From Archangium gephyra (GTDB taxonomy: Bacteria > Myxococcota > Myxococcia > Myxococcales > Myxococcaceae), in assembly GCF_001027285.1 (NCBI RefSeq), contig NZ_CP011509.1:8270501-8334500 (forward strand): a DNA stretch of 64,000 nucleotides, given 5' to 3'. The notes under the pieces were generated by a model, which worked only from the letters and a program-made list of their open reading frames with translations, had not been told where the DNA came from and did not search any database. The position numbers and the translations under genes are program-made. Positions within the stretch are counted from its first letter, which is position 1. Each line of letters starts with the position of its first letter. Of this stretch, positions 56,479 through 64,000 are shown one piece after another.

Positions 56479-57366
56479 TTGCAGCACCACTACGCGGACA
56501 TCAATGGAGTCACCCTGCACTACGTGACGCACGGTGCGGGAGAGCCAATCCTCTTCATCCATGGGTTCCCTGAGTACTGGGGCGCCTGGAAGAAGCAGCT
56601 CAACGAGCTGGGCAAGGACCACTTCGTGGTCGCCCTGGATCTGCGTGGCTACAACCTCAGCTCCAAGCCCAAGGAGGTCGAGGCCTACCACATCAAGCAC
56701 CTGGTCGAGGACATCCGCGGCCTCATCCAGCACCTCGGGCTGAAGAAGATGACCATCGTCTGTCAGGACTGGGGCGCGCTGCTGGGCTGGAGCTTCCTGC
56801 TGCGTCACCCGGAGCTGGTGCACCGGTTCGTCACGCTCAACATCACGCACCCCGCCCTGTTCGACCGCGAGCTGCGCGAGAACCCCCGCCAGCAGCTGGC
56901 GGCCCAGTACATGCTCGTCTTCCGCTCGCCGCAGGCCGAGCCGCAGATCATGGGCGACGACTTCGCCTGGCCCAAGCAGGCCGTCTTCAATGACGCCCGG
57001 GCCCACGGCGCCATCCTGTCCGAGGAGGACACCTCCGAGTGGATCGCCGCCTGGAGGCAGCCGGGCACCATCACCTGCATGCTCAACTACTACCGGGCGG
57101 CGAAGATGGGTCCGCCGGACGGCGAGGGCCACCCGGGCGGCAGCAACCTCCTGGAGGGGCTCAAGCCGGAGCAGTACGTGGTGCAGACGCCCGTGCTCCT
57201 CATCCACGGCGAGCAGGACACCTACCTGCTGCCGGACGGCCAGCGTGGCCTGAAGGAGCTCGTGCCCAACCTGACCATCCACCGCATCCCGGATGGGACG
57301 CACTGGATCGCCCTGGAGAAGCCGCGCGAGGTCAGCCAGCTGGTGCGAGACTTCGTGCGCTCGTGA
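56479..57366 (+). CDS. Alpha/beta hydrolase, epoxide hydrolase-like
   Basis: 295 residues from a TTG at 56479 (GGGAG upstream). Signature motifs of the epoxide hydrolase/haloalkane dehalogenase branch are present: oxyanion loop FIHGFPEYWGAW (HGxP), nucleophile Asp in IVCQDWGALLGWSFLLRHPE, acid region LIHGEQDTYLLP and base His in PDGTHWIALEKP. An Asp rather than Ser nucleophile argues against an ester hydrolase. There is no signal peptide. The substrate is unknown. Confidence 0.88.
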   Translation: MQHHYADINGVTLHYVTHGAGEPILFIHGFPEYWGAWKKQLNELGKDHFVVALDLRGYNLSSKPKEVEAYHIKHLVEDIRGLIQHLGLKKMTIVCQDWGALLGWSFLLRHPELVHRFVTLNITHPALFDRELRENPRQQLAAQYMLVFRSPQAEPQIMGDDFAWPKQAVFNDARAHGAILSEEDTSEWIAAWRQPGTITCMLNYYRAAKMGPPDGEGHPGGSNLLEGLKPEQYVVQTPVLLIHGEQDTYLLPDGQRGLKELVPNLTIHRIPDGTHWIALEKPREVSQLVRDFVRS

Positions 57367-57396
57367 TAGTGCCGCCCCGATGAGGAGCACCCGGTT

Positions 57397-57774
57397 GTGT
57401 TGACGAGGGAGGACCGCCGCGATCTCGGCTGGCTCGGCCTGTGGGTGGCCGTGTACGGCCTGGCGTTCGCGCCGGTGCTCCACGCCGTCTATGGACATGG
57501 GGGAGGGGTCCACGTCTCCGCCCCCGCCCCGCACGACGAGCGCCAACCGCACTCGCACGGCCCCACGGGCAAGCACGGGGAGCAGCCCCACAAGCCCGCC
57601 GGTCACACGCACGGGACCGGAAGTGTCGAGCACCTCCAGGCGGTGGCGCTGCCCTCGCTCGCCCTGCCCCCGCTCCGGGTGTTCTGGGTCGACGTCGGCG
57701 CCCGGCTCCTGGGACAGGAGCGCGCCCAGCCGGGTGAGCCACTCCGCCCGACCGCGATGCCTCAGGCCCCGTAG
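57397..57774 (+). CDS. Histidine-rich small protein upstream of a TonB-dependent receptor
   Basis: 125 residues from a GTG at 57397. One N-terminal hydrophobic helix (WLGLWVAVYGLAFAPVLHAV) is followed by a His-rich stretch (YGHGGGVHVSAPAPHDERQP, HSHGPTGKHGEQPHKPAGHT, HGTG) and a hydrophobic C-terminal half. No family is recognised. The many His residues suggest metal binding in the periplasm. It lies 67 bases before the receptor gene on the same strand, so metal uptake or sensing is a reasonable inference. Confidence 0.65.
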   Translation: MLTREDRRDLGWLGLWVAVYGLAFAPVLHAVYGHGGGVHVSAPAPHDERQPHSHGPTGKHGEQPHKPAGHTHGTGSVEHLQAVALPSLALPPLRVFWVDVGARLLGQERAQPGEPLRPTAMPQAP

Positions 57775-57841
57775 GGGACACCGACGTTCCACGCCGGTCC
57801 GTCTCCTTCGTCCCCCCTGCTCGCATCGAGGTCGTTCCCCC

Positions 57842-60061
57842 ATGCTGTCTTCTCGCGCGGCCCCTCTGGCCGCGATCGCCGCATTTGTGTCCGCTGTTCC
57901 CGCTTCCGCCCAGCAGCCGGCTCCCTCCGACGCTCCCGTGCTCGCGGCTCCGGCCGAGCCCGCCCCACCGGAAGCGCCTTTGCTTCCCCAGCCTCCGAGT
58001 CCCCCAACTGTCGAGCCCGCGCAGAAGGAGTTCACGCTCCGGCCACCGGAGGAGTTCTCGCGCATGCGGACGACGGTGACGGCGCGGCGGCCCTTCACGG
58101 CGGCCTCGTCCACCACGGTGCGGGACCGGGACTTCCTGCTGCGCCCCCACCCGCGCCCGGCGGACATCCTCCAGGTGGTGCCCGGCTTCTACGTCGTGCA
58201 GCACGCGGGCGGCGGCAAGGCCAACCAGTACTTCCTGCGCGGCTTCGACGCGGACCACGGCACGGATGTGGCCCTCTCCGTGGACGGCATCCCCGTCAAC
58301 ATGGTGAGCCACGGGCACGGTCAGGGCTACGCGGACCTCAACTGGGTCATCCCCGAGCTCATCGAGCGCGTGGAGGTGCGCAAGGGCCCCTCCTTCGCGC
58401 AGGACGGGGACTTCGCCACCGCGGGCGCGGTGAACCTGGTGACCCGCCGTGACTTCGAGTCGAGCCAGCTCACCCTGGGCGGTGGCTCGTTCAACACCTG
58501 GCGCGGGCTGTTCATCGCCGCCCCGGACGTGGAGGGCTGGAGCCCCGTGGTGGCCGGACAGGTGTACGGCACCCACGGCCCCTTCCTCAATCCCGAGAAG
58601 CTGCAGCGCTACAGCCTCTTCAGCCAGGTGACGCGCCACGTCTCCCCCACCTCCACGGTGGCGCTGTCGCTCACCTCCTACGCAAGCGGCTGGAACGCGA
58701 GCGGACAGATTCCCCTGCGCGAGGTGAACGCCGGCAGGCTGGACCGCTTCGCCACGCTGAACGGCGCCGAGGGCGGCAACTCGCAGCGGCACAGCGCCCA
58801 GGCCACCTGGCGCACCCTCACCCATGACGGCGAGGTGAACGTCATGGCGTACGCCGTGCAGTACCGGCTCAACCTCTACTCCGACTTCACCTTCTTCAGC
58901 CGCGACCCGGTGAACGGGGACATGATCGAACAGAACGACCGGCGCACGATGCTCGGCTTCCACGCCGCATACCGCTTCCGGCGCCAGTGGGGCGGCATCG
59001 GCTTCGACACCACGCTGGGCACGCAGGTGCGCAGCGACACCATCGACAACGGGCTGAGCTACGACAAGGACCGCGAGCGGCTGGAGCGCGTGGTGGACGC
59101 CAGCATCCGCGAGGGCAGCCTCGGGCTGTATGCCCAGGAGGACATCACCTTCACGCCCTGGTTGCGCGCGGTGCTCGGCCTGCGCGCGGACTCCTTCGGC
59201 TTCGACGTGGAGGACCACCGCGAGGACCTGGCCACGCCCGGCACGAAGTCCTCGGGAGTCGAACAGGCCGCCCGCGTCTCACCCAAGGCGAGCCTCGTCC
59301 TCTCCCCGCTCCCCGGCACCGACGTGTACGTCAACTATGGCCATGGCTTTCACTCCAACGACGCGCGGGGCGTGGTGCGCCAGCCGGAGCCGGTGACGCC
59401 GCTGACGCTCGCGCGGGGGTACGAGCTCGGCGCGCGCACGCGGCTCTTCGAGCGGCTGGACCTGGCGGGCTCGGTGTTCCGGCTCGATCTGGACAGCGAG
59501 CTCGTCTGGGTGGGCGACGAGGGCACCACCGAGGCCCGCGGCGCCACCCGGCGCGAGGGCGTGGAGGCCGAGGCCCGGCTCAGGGTGCTCCCGTGGCTCT
59601 TCGCGGACGCGGATCTCACCCTCTCGCGCGCCACCTACGTGCAGAACGCCGGCAACGGGGACGCGGTGGCGCTCGCCCCCACGCTCATCTTCTCCGGAGG
59701 CGTGTCCGCGCGGCACCCGGGCGGCCTCTACGGACGGCTCGGCGTGCTGCACCTGGGCGATCGCCCGGCCACCGAGGACCGCTTCCTCACCGCCGAGGGC
59801 TTCACCCGCGTGGACGCGACGCTGGGCTACCGGGGCTCCTTCTACGAGGTGAACCTGAGCGTGCAGAACCTGCTCGATACGGCCTGGCGCGAGGCCCAGT
59901 TCGCCAACGTCTCGCGGCTGCCCTCCGAGACGGGCCCGGAGAGCTGCCCCGCGGGCACCCGGCCCTCGGGCGACGCGGATGCCTTCCAGGGGTGCGAGGA
60001 TCTCCACTTCACCCCCGGCGCGCCCTTCAACGCCCAGGCGAGCGTGAGCTTCTTCTTCTGA
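57842..60061 (+). CDS. TonB-dependent outer-membrane receptor
   Basis: 739 residues from ATG 57842, with a signal peptide (MLSSRAAPLAAIAAFVSAVP, cleavage near ASAQ) and a Pro-rich linker. The plug domain has PADILQVVPGFYVVQHAGGG, NQYFLRGFDADHGTDVALSV, DGIPVNMVSHGHGQGYADLN and ERVEVRKGPSFAQDGDFATA. The 22-strand barrel ends with the aromatic terminus QASVSFFF. Two Cys near the end (PESCPAG, FQGCED) may form a disulfide. The substrate is not shown; the neighbouring His-rich protein hints at a metal or metal complex. Confidence 0.93.
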   Translation: MLSSRAAPLAAIAAFVSAVPASAQQPAPSDAPVLAAPAEPAPPEAPLLPQPPSPPTVEPAQKEFTLRPPEEFSRMRTTVTARRPFTAASSTTVRDRDFLLRPHPRPADILQVVPGFYVVQHAGGGKANQYFLRGFDADHGTDVALSVDGIPVNMVSHGHGQGYADLNWVIPELIERVEVRKGPSFAQDGDFATAGAVNLVTRRDFESSQLTLGGGSFNTWRGLFIAAPDVEGWSPVVAGQVYGTHGPFLNPEKLQRYSLFSQVTRHVSPTSTVALSLTSYASGWNASGQIPLREVNAGRLDRFATLNGAEGGNSQRHSAQATWRTLTHDGEVNVMAYAVQYRLNLYSDFTFFSRDPVNGDMIEQNDRRTMLGFHAAYRFRRQWGGIGFDTTLGTQVRSDTIDNGLSYDKDRERLERVVDASIREGSLGLYAQEDITFTPWLRAVLGLRADSFGFDVEDHREDLATPGTKSSGVEQAARVSPKASLVLSPLPGTDVYVNYGHGFHSNDARGVVRQPEPVTPLTLARGYELGARTRLFERLDLAGSVFRLDLDSELVWVGDEGTTEARGATRREGVEAEARLRVLPWLFADADLTLSRATYVQNAGNGDAVALAPTLIFSGGVSARHPGGLYGRLGVLHLGDRPATEDRFLTAEGFTRVDATLGYRGSFYEVNLSVQNLLDTAWREAQFANVSRLPSETGPESCPAGTRPSGDADAFQGCEDLHFTPGAPFNAQASVSFFF

Positions 60062-60077
60062 GCACGGAGGTCCGGCG

Positions 60078-61088
60078 CTAGTACCGGACCTTCTTCTTCT
60101 TCGGCGCGGGTGCGGGCGCGGGTGGGGCCACGAGCATGGACTCGTCGCGCCCCAGGCGGGCCTGCAGCCAGTTCACGAGATTCGCGGCCCGGTCCTGGTC
60201 ACCCTTCCATTCGGTCACGAGCTCGGCGCGGGAGCCTCCGCGGAGACGGAGCATGCAACGGTAGTACTCGGAGAAGCCTCCCTTGCCGTTCCGGGTCTCC
60301 TTGTCGAGGATCACCTCCTGGATGGCACTCCACTCCAGATCGCGCCGTTTGGTGCGCTCGTGCATCGGCGGCAGGGAGAGGCGCTGGGCCTGCTCGTCGA
60401 GGATCAGATCGTAGTCCCCCGTGTCGAGCCGCGTCTGCCACCACATGGCGATCCCCACGCCCGCGGCCACCGCGAAGGCCCATGCCAGCGCAACGGCGGT
60501 CAGGGGTGCATCCAACCCCATCACCACCCCCACGATGATGGCGAGCGCGATGGACGCCGCGAGCGCGCCCCAGAAGCCCACGAGCAGGGGGGTCCTATCC
60601 GTCAGACGGACATGGATGCCGCCATTGCGCTGGAAGGCCCGGACGCCCAGCCTGGACTTCCGCGTGGAGTCCAACATCAGGAACAGGCCGCCGATGATGG
60701 CGAGATTGACGGGCGTGAAGCCCAGCAGCAGGAGGAGCGTACGGCCCTGCACCCCCGGCACCAGGACGGACTCCCAGGGCGAGCCCCGCCGGTAATACAC
60801 CCGGACGGGAGAGCCCGAGCGGAACTCCGGCCCCGACCACGCCTTGTAGTCGTCCTCGTTCTTCACGGTGTACCGGTAGTTGTTCCCCTGGAACGTCTGC
60901 CCACCGATTTCATAGGCGTAACTCAGCGTCTCCATCCCCTGGTTGGTGATGGTCCCCATGACGCTGGGGTAGGTCATCGAGTACAGCTCCCGCGAGAGGC
61001 CGTGGAGCAGGCTCAGCTCGAACGACGCGAAGCCGAAGACGAAGGGCCCCAGCATCAGGGTGAGGCAGCCCAGGTTGACGAGACGCAT
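60078..61088 (-). CDS. DUF3592 membrane protein
   Basis: 336 residues with about four membrane helices. The first pair brackets a DUF3592 domain (SYAYEIGGQTFQGNNYRYTV; SGSPVRVYYRRGSPWESVLV). Two more helices follow (LLVGFWGALAASIALAIIVG; VALAWAFAVAAGVGIAMWW), then a cytoplasmic C-terminal domain and a Pro/Ala/Lys tail (APAPAPKKKKVRY). Function unknown. It is convergent with the receptor gene, 16 bases away. Confidence 0.82.
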   Translation of the reverse strand: MRLVNLGCLTLMLGPFVFGFASFELSLLHGLSRELYSMTYPSVMGTITNQGMETLSYAYEIGGQTFQGNNYRYTVKNEDDYKAWSGPEFRSGSPVRVYYRRGSPWESVLVPGVQGRTLLLLLGFTPVNLAIIGGLFLMLDSTRKSRLGVRAFQRNGGIHVRLTDRTPLLVGFWGALAASIALAIIVGVVMGLDAPLTAVALAWAFAVAAGVGIAMWWQTRLDTGDYDLILDEQAQRLSLPPMHERTKRRDLEWSAIQEVILDKETRNGKGGFSEYYRCMLRLRGGSRAELVTEWKGDQDRAANLVNWLQARLGRDESMLVAPPAPAPAPKKKKVRY

Positions 61089-61196
61089 GGTCCCATCCTA
61101 GCGCGCCGCCCGAGCGAAGCCTCTTTGCTACCCCGGCGGACGGGCGAGCAGCTGTTCCACCATCGGCCGCACCAGGTCCTGGCCGCGCAGCGCGGA

Positions 61197-62042
61197 TTAC
61201 CGCGAGGCCTTCGCCGCCTCGAGCGTGTTGCGCATCAACATGGCGATGGTCATGGGCCCCACGCCACCCGGCACCGGCGTGATGAACGAGGCCCGCTCCT
61301 TCGCCTTGTCGAACTCCACGTCGCCCTTGAGCTTCCCGTCCGGCATGCGGTTCATGCCGACGTCGATCACCACCGCCCCGGGTTTGATCCACTCGCCCTG
61401 GATCAGCTCCGGCACGCCCGCCGCGGCCACCAGGATGTCCGCGTTGGCCACCTCGGCCGGCAGGTTGCTCTTGCGGTGGCACACCGTCACCGTGGCGTCG
61501 GCCGCCAGCAGCATCAGCGCCATCGGCTTGCCCACGATGTTGCTGCGTCCCACCACCACCGCCCGCTTGCCGGACGGGTCACACCCTATCTCCCGCAGCA
61601 GCCGCATGATGCCGAACGGCGTGCACGGCCGCGGCGCCGGCTTGCCCGCCGACAACAGGCCCGCGTTCATCGGGTGGAAGCCGTCCACGTCCTTCTCCGG
61701 CCTCACCGCCGAGATGATCCGCTCCGCGTCGATGTGCTTGGGCAGCGGCAGTTGCACCAGGACGCCGTGCACCGCGGGATCCTTGTTCAGCTTGTCCACC
61801 AGCGACAGCAGCTCGTCCTGGGTGATCTTGTCATCCGGGTGCAGCTCCCAGGAGTTGAAGCCCACCTCCTCCGCCGCCTTCTTCTTGCCGTTGACGTAGA
61901 TCTTCGAGGCGGGATCCTCTCCCACCCGGACCACCGTCAGACCCGGCACCAGGCCACGCTCGGCCTTGAGCTTCTCCACCTCCGCCTTCACCTCGGCCCT
62001 CACCCGCGCCGCCACTGCTTTTCCGTCGATCAACTGGGCCAT
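61197..62042 (-). CDS. folD: Methylenetetrahydrofolate dehydrogenase/cyclohydrolase
   Basis: 281 residues; bifunctional enzyme interconverting 5,10-methylene-, methenyl- and 10-formyl-THF with NADP. Start at ATG 62042 ([20 protein letters not shown]). Catalytic Lys lies in [30 protein letters not shown] is conserved, and the NADP loop is [20 protein letters not shown], with the end [20 protein letters not shown]. It supplies 10-formyl-THF for the purine route that also uses PurL. Divergent from the TerB-DnaJ gene. Confidence 0.96.
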   Translation of the reverse strand: MAQLIDGKAVAARVRAEVKAEVEKLKAERGLVPGLTVVRVGEDPASKIYVNGKKKAAEEVGFNSWELHPDDKITQDELLSLVDKLNKDPAVHGVLVQLPLPKHIDAERIISAVRPEKDVDGFHPMNAGLLSAGKPAPRPCTPFGIMRLLREIGCDPSGKRAVVVGRSNIVGKPMALMLLAADATVTVCHRKSNLPAEVANADILVAAAGVPELIQGEWIKPGAVVIDVGMNRMPDGKLKGDVEFDKAKERASFITPVPGGVGPMTIAMLMRNTLEAAKASR

Positions 62043-62094
62043 AGCGCGGCGGACTCTATGCGAAACTCCCTCCTGGCAAGGGAGTGATGCGACC

Positions 62095-62883
62095 GTGGCA
62101 CCTGGAAAAGTTCTCGGAGCGATGCTTGGACTGGCCCTCGGTCTGTTGATCGGAGGGCCCCTGGCCATCGTCCTGCTCGTCGTCGCCGGGCTGGTGGTGG
62201 GCCACCAGGTCGATGAGCTGAACCTCCTGCCCTCCGGCAAGGTGGAGCCGGAGAAGAACGGCAAGCCCGTCGAGACCCGCTCGCCCCAGGAGCTCGCCGC
62301 GCAGGATCACTTCGCCCGCCACCTGTGCGCCCTCTTCATCGAGGTGGCCCGCGCCGATGGGGACGTGGTGCGCGACGAGGTACGCATGGTGCGCGAGTAC
62401 TTCGAGCAACGGCTCAAGTATGGCCCCGAGGCGCTCGGGCTCGTCCGCCGCTACCTCAAGGAGCACCTCGCCCGCCCTCCATCCCTCGAGCACGCCGCCG
62501 CCGCGTGCCGGGACGAGCTCCCCGCCTCCGAGCGCATGCTGCTGTTGGACGCCCTCTATGGCCTCGCGCTCGTGGATGGCCACCTCCAGCGCGCCGAGCA
62601 GGACACGCTGCGCCGGGTGTCCCAGGGGCTCGGGCTGTCCGAGGAGGAGTTCCGCTCCGTCACCGCGCGCCACTTCGGCGATGGGCAGGTGCACTACGCC
62701 CGGCTCGGCCTCACCCCCGAGGCCAGCGACGCGGACGTGAAGCGCGCCTTCCGCCAGCTCGCCGCCACCCACCATCCGGACAGGGTCGCCAACCTGGGCA
62801 AGGGCGCCGTCGAGCAGGCGTCCCGGCGCTTCCAGGAGATCCGCGAGTCCTACGAGGAGATCCTCCGGCTGCGCGGGAAGTGA
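62095..62883 (+). CDS. TerB/DnaJ-domain membrane protein (DjlA-like)
   Basis: 262 residues from a GTG at 62095 with GGGAG upstream. One N-terminal membrane segment ([20 protein letters not shown]) precedes a TerB-like helical domain (about residues 60-180: [40 protein letters not shown]). The C-terminal J domain (about 200-260) has [20 protein letters not shown] and the HPD triad in [12 protein letters not shown]. The order matches DjlA, a membrane-bound DnaK co-chaperone. Confidence 0.88.
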   Translation: MAPGKVLGAMLGLALGLLIGGPLAIVLLVVAGLVVGHQVDELNLLPSGKVEPEKNGKPVETRSPQELAAQDHFARHLCALFIEVARADGDVVRDEVRMVREYFEQRLKYGPEALGLVRRYLKEHLARPPSLEHAAAACRDELPASERMLLLDALYGLALVDGHLQRAEQDTLRRVSQGLGLSEEEFRSVTARHFGDGQVHYARLGLTPEASDADVKRAFRQLAATHHPDRVANLGKGAVEQASRRFQEIRESYEEILRLRGK

Positions 62884-62914
62884 GCCGCACGAGCTCCATG
62901 GCCCCCTTCCACGC

Positions 62915-64000
62915 TCAGGCCTGTTTCCGCTGCCCGGTCATGTCGAAGAAGGAGGCCACCACCATGTAGGGTGCGGGCTCTCCATCGCGCAGCAGCGGCT
63001 GGGCATTGACGAGCAGCCAGGCCCGGGAGCCATCGGGCCGGTAGATGCCCATGGTCACGTTCCGCACCGGCCTGCCCGTGCGCAGCGCCACCATCGCCGG
63101 GTGCTCCTGGCCGGGGAAGTCCGAGCCATCCTCGCGGATGGCCCGCCACCGGGGATCCATCGAGGTGCGGCCCGTCAGCTGATCCAGGGACAGGCCGAGG
63201 ATGTGCTCGGCGCTCGCGTTGGCGGTGATGATGTTGCCCTCGCTGTCCTGCACGACGATGCCCTCCCAGAGCGCGGCGAGGATGGTGCGGCACAGGGAAT
63301 CGCCCTCCATGAGCGCCAGGGCCTCGGCGGCCGCGGCCTTCTGCTGTCCGGGCCACGAGGGGGTCTGGCTCCGGCACTCCACCCCCTCCTCCGTCTCCAC
63401 CCGGCGAGGCAGCTCCACCGTGAAGGTCGCGCCCTTGCCCGGCTCGCTCTTCACGCCGATGTGGCCGCCGAACCGGACCACGAGCTGCTGGCTGATCCAC
63501 AGCCCGAGCCCCAGGCCGCCATAGTGGCGCTCGGAGACGGCCCGCTCGAAACGCCCGAAGATGCGGGCCTGGTCCTCGGGGGTGATGCCGATGCCTTCGT
63601 CCCGCACGCTCACGCACACCCTGTCCTCCGGCAGGGCCGAGGCGCGGATCTCAATGGGCCGCCCCTTGCCGTATTTCGCCGCGTTGGACAGCAGGTTGGT
63701 CAGCACCTGATCCAACCGCGAGCGATCCCAGCTCCCGGTGAGGGGGGACTCCAGCGCCAGCGACACGCGACAGCCCGCACGCTCCAGCTCGGGCCGCATG
63801 CGCCCCACCACCTCCTCCACCAGGGCGGGAAGCTCCATCTCCTGGCACACCAGGGCCAGGCGCCCGGAGGTGAGCCGTCCCACGTCCAGGAGATCATTGA
63901 CCAGCCGGCCCAACCGCTCGCCCTGCCGCTGGCAGTTGGTGAGCCACTTCTCCAGGCGCTCCCGCTGGCCCAGGGCCTCGGCCTGCCGGGAGAGGTTCTG
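62915..64000 (-). CDS. Sensor histidine kinase with C-terminal PAS domain (partial, 5' end outside window)
   Basis: 361 residues are visible; the frame is open to the right edge, so the N-terminus and the phospho-accepting His are missing. What remains starts in the second dimerisation helix (GERLGRLVNDLLDVGRLTSG). The HATPase domain has NLLSNAAKYGKGRP, RDEGIGITPEDQARIFGRFE and GGLGLGLWISQQLVVRFGGH. After the kinase core comes a full PAS domain (TILAALWEGIVVQDSEGNII, GRTSMDPRWRAIREDGSDFP). PAS placed after the ATPase is the reverse of the usual order. Confidence 0.9.
   Translation of the reverse strand, partial: QNLSRQAEALGQRERLEKWLTNCQRQGERLGRLVNDLLDVGRLTSGRLALVCQEMELPALVEEVVGRMRPELERAGCRVSLALESPLTGSWDRSRLDQVLTNLLSNAAKYGKGRPIEIRASALPEDRVCVSVRDEGIGITPEDQARIFGRFERAVSERHYGGLGLGLWISQQLVVRFGGHIGVKSEPGKGATFTVELPRRVETEEGVECRSQTPSWPGQQKAAAAEALALMEGDSLCRTILAALWEGIVVQDSEGNIITANASAEHILGLSLDQLTGRTSMDPRWRAIREDGSDFPGQEHPAMVALRTGRPVRNVTMGIYRPDGSRAWLLVNAQPLLRDGEPAPYMVVASFFDMTGQRKQA

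Overview
The window is uniformly GC-rich. Two proteins end in the MYXO-CTERM type of C-terminal signal (Cys-containing motif, hydrophobic helix, Arg cluster). Very large secreted repeat lipoproteins, GTG/TTG starts and ATGA gene overlaps are common. Together these point to a myxobacterium, most likely of the Cystobacterineae (Archangium/Cystobacter-like); this is inferred from gene content, not from a marker gene. No rRNA, tRNA, CRISPR array or complete insertion sequence was seen.

Layout, left to right. 1-2888 (-): purL, cut by the window edge. 3083-11620 (+): a tightly packed string of a giant ELWxxDGT-repeat surface lipoprotein, a molybdopterin oxidoreductase, a GST-like protein, a methyltransferase and a VanW-domain protein. 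11674-13212 (-): a secreted PL7 alginate-lyase-type enzyme. 13411-18326: a compact class I lanthipeptide locus, with the precursor on the minus strand under its own terminator and divergent lanC-lanB on the plus strand. 18363-20324 (+): three unrecognised genes; the last two overlap, have clearly lower GC than the surroundings, and the first of them carries a PD-(D/E)XK-nuclease-like residue pattern. This is the best candidate for an undescribed, probably acquired, system.

20466-23814 (-): an SMI1/KNR4-ankyrin protein in an operon with a secreted beta/gamma-crystallin protein, then a ParDE/RelBE-type toxin-antitoxin pair whose antitoxin reads through a probable one-base frameshift. 23888-34762: beta-helix lipoprotein (-), SpoIID-domain lipoprotein, TonB-like protein, CDF metal exporter, small membrane ORF, cytochrome P450, hybrid histidine kinase and a SUFU-domain protein. 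34923-38682: a three-subunit molybdenum aldehyde/xanthine dehydrogenase (PaoABC type) behind an intergenic region with an inverted repeat that can mask its ribosome binding site. 38746-38883: a REP-like long inverted repeat. 38999-43179: DUF885 metallopeptidase-like lipoprotein, glycine-rich MYXO-CTERM protein and DUF4291 protein.

43261-50133 (-): two tandem, nearly identical FG-GAP/CARDB/HYR lipoproteins, one with an Asp/Gly/His-rich insert. 50485-55965: the glycine cleavage operon gcvT-gcvH-gcvP (-) divergent from metF (+). With folD at 61197-62042, this puts much of one-carbon/folate metabolism in about 11 kb. 55962-64000: small membrane protein, epoxide-hydrolase-like enzyme, His-rich small protein with a TonB-dependent receptor, DUF3592 membrane protein, folD, TerB-DnaJ protein and a histidine kinase cut by the right edge.
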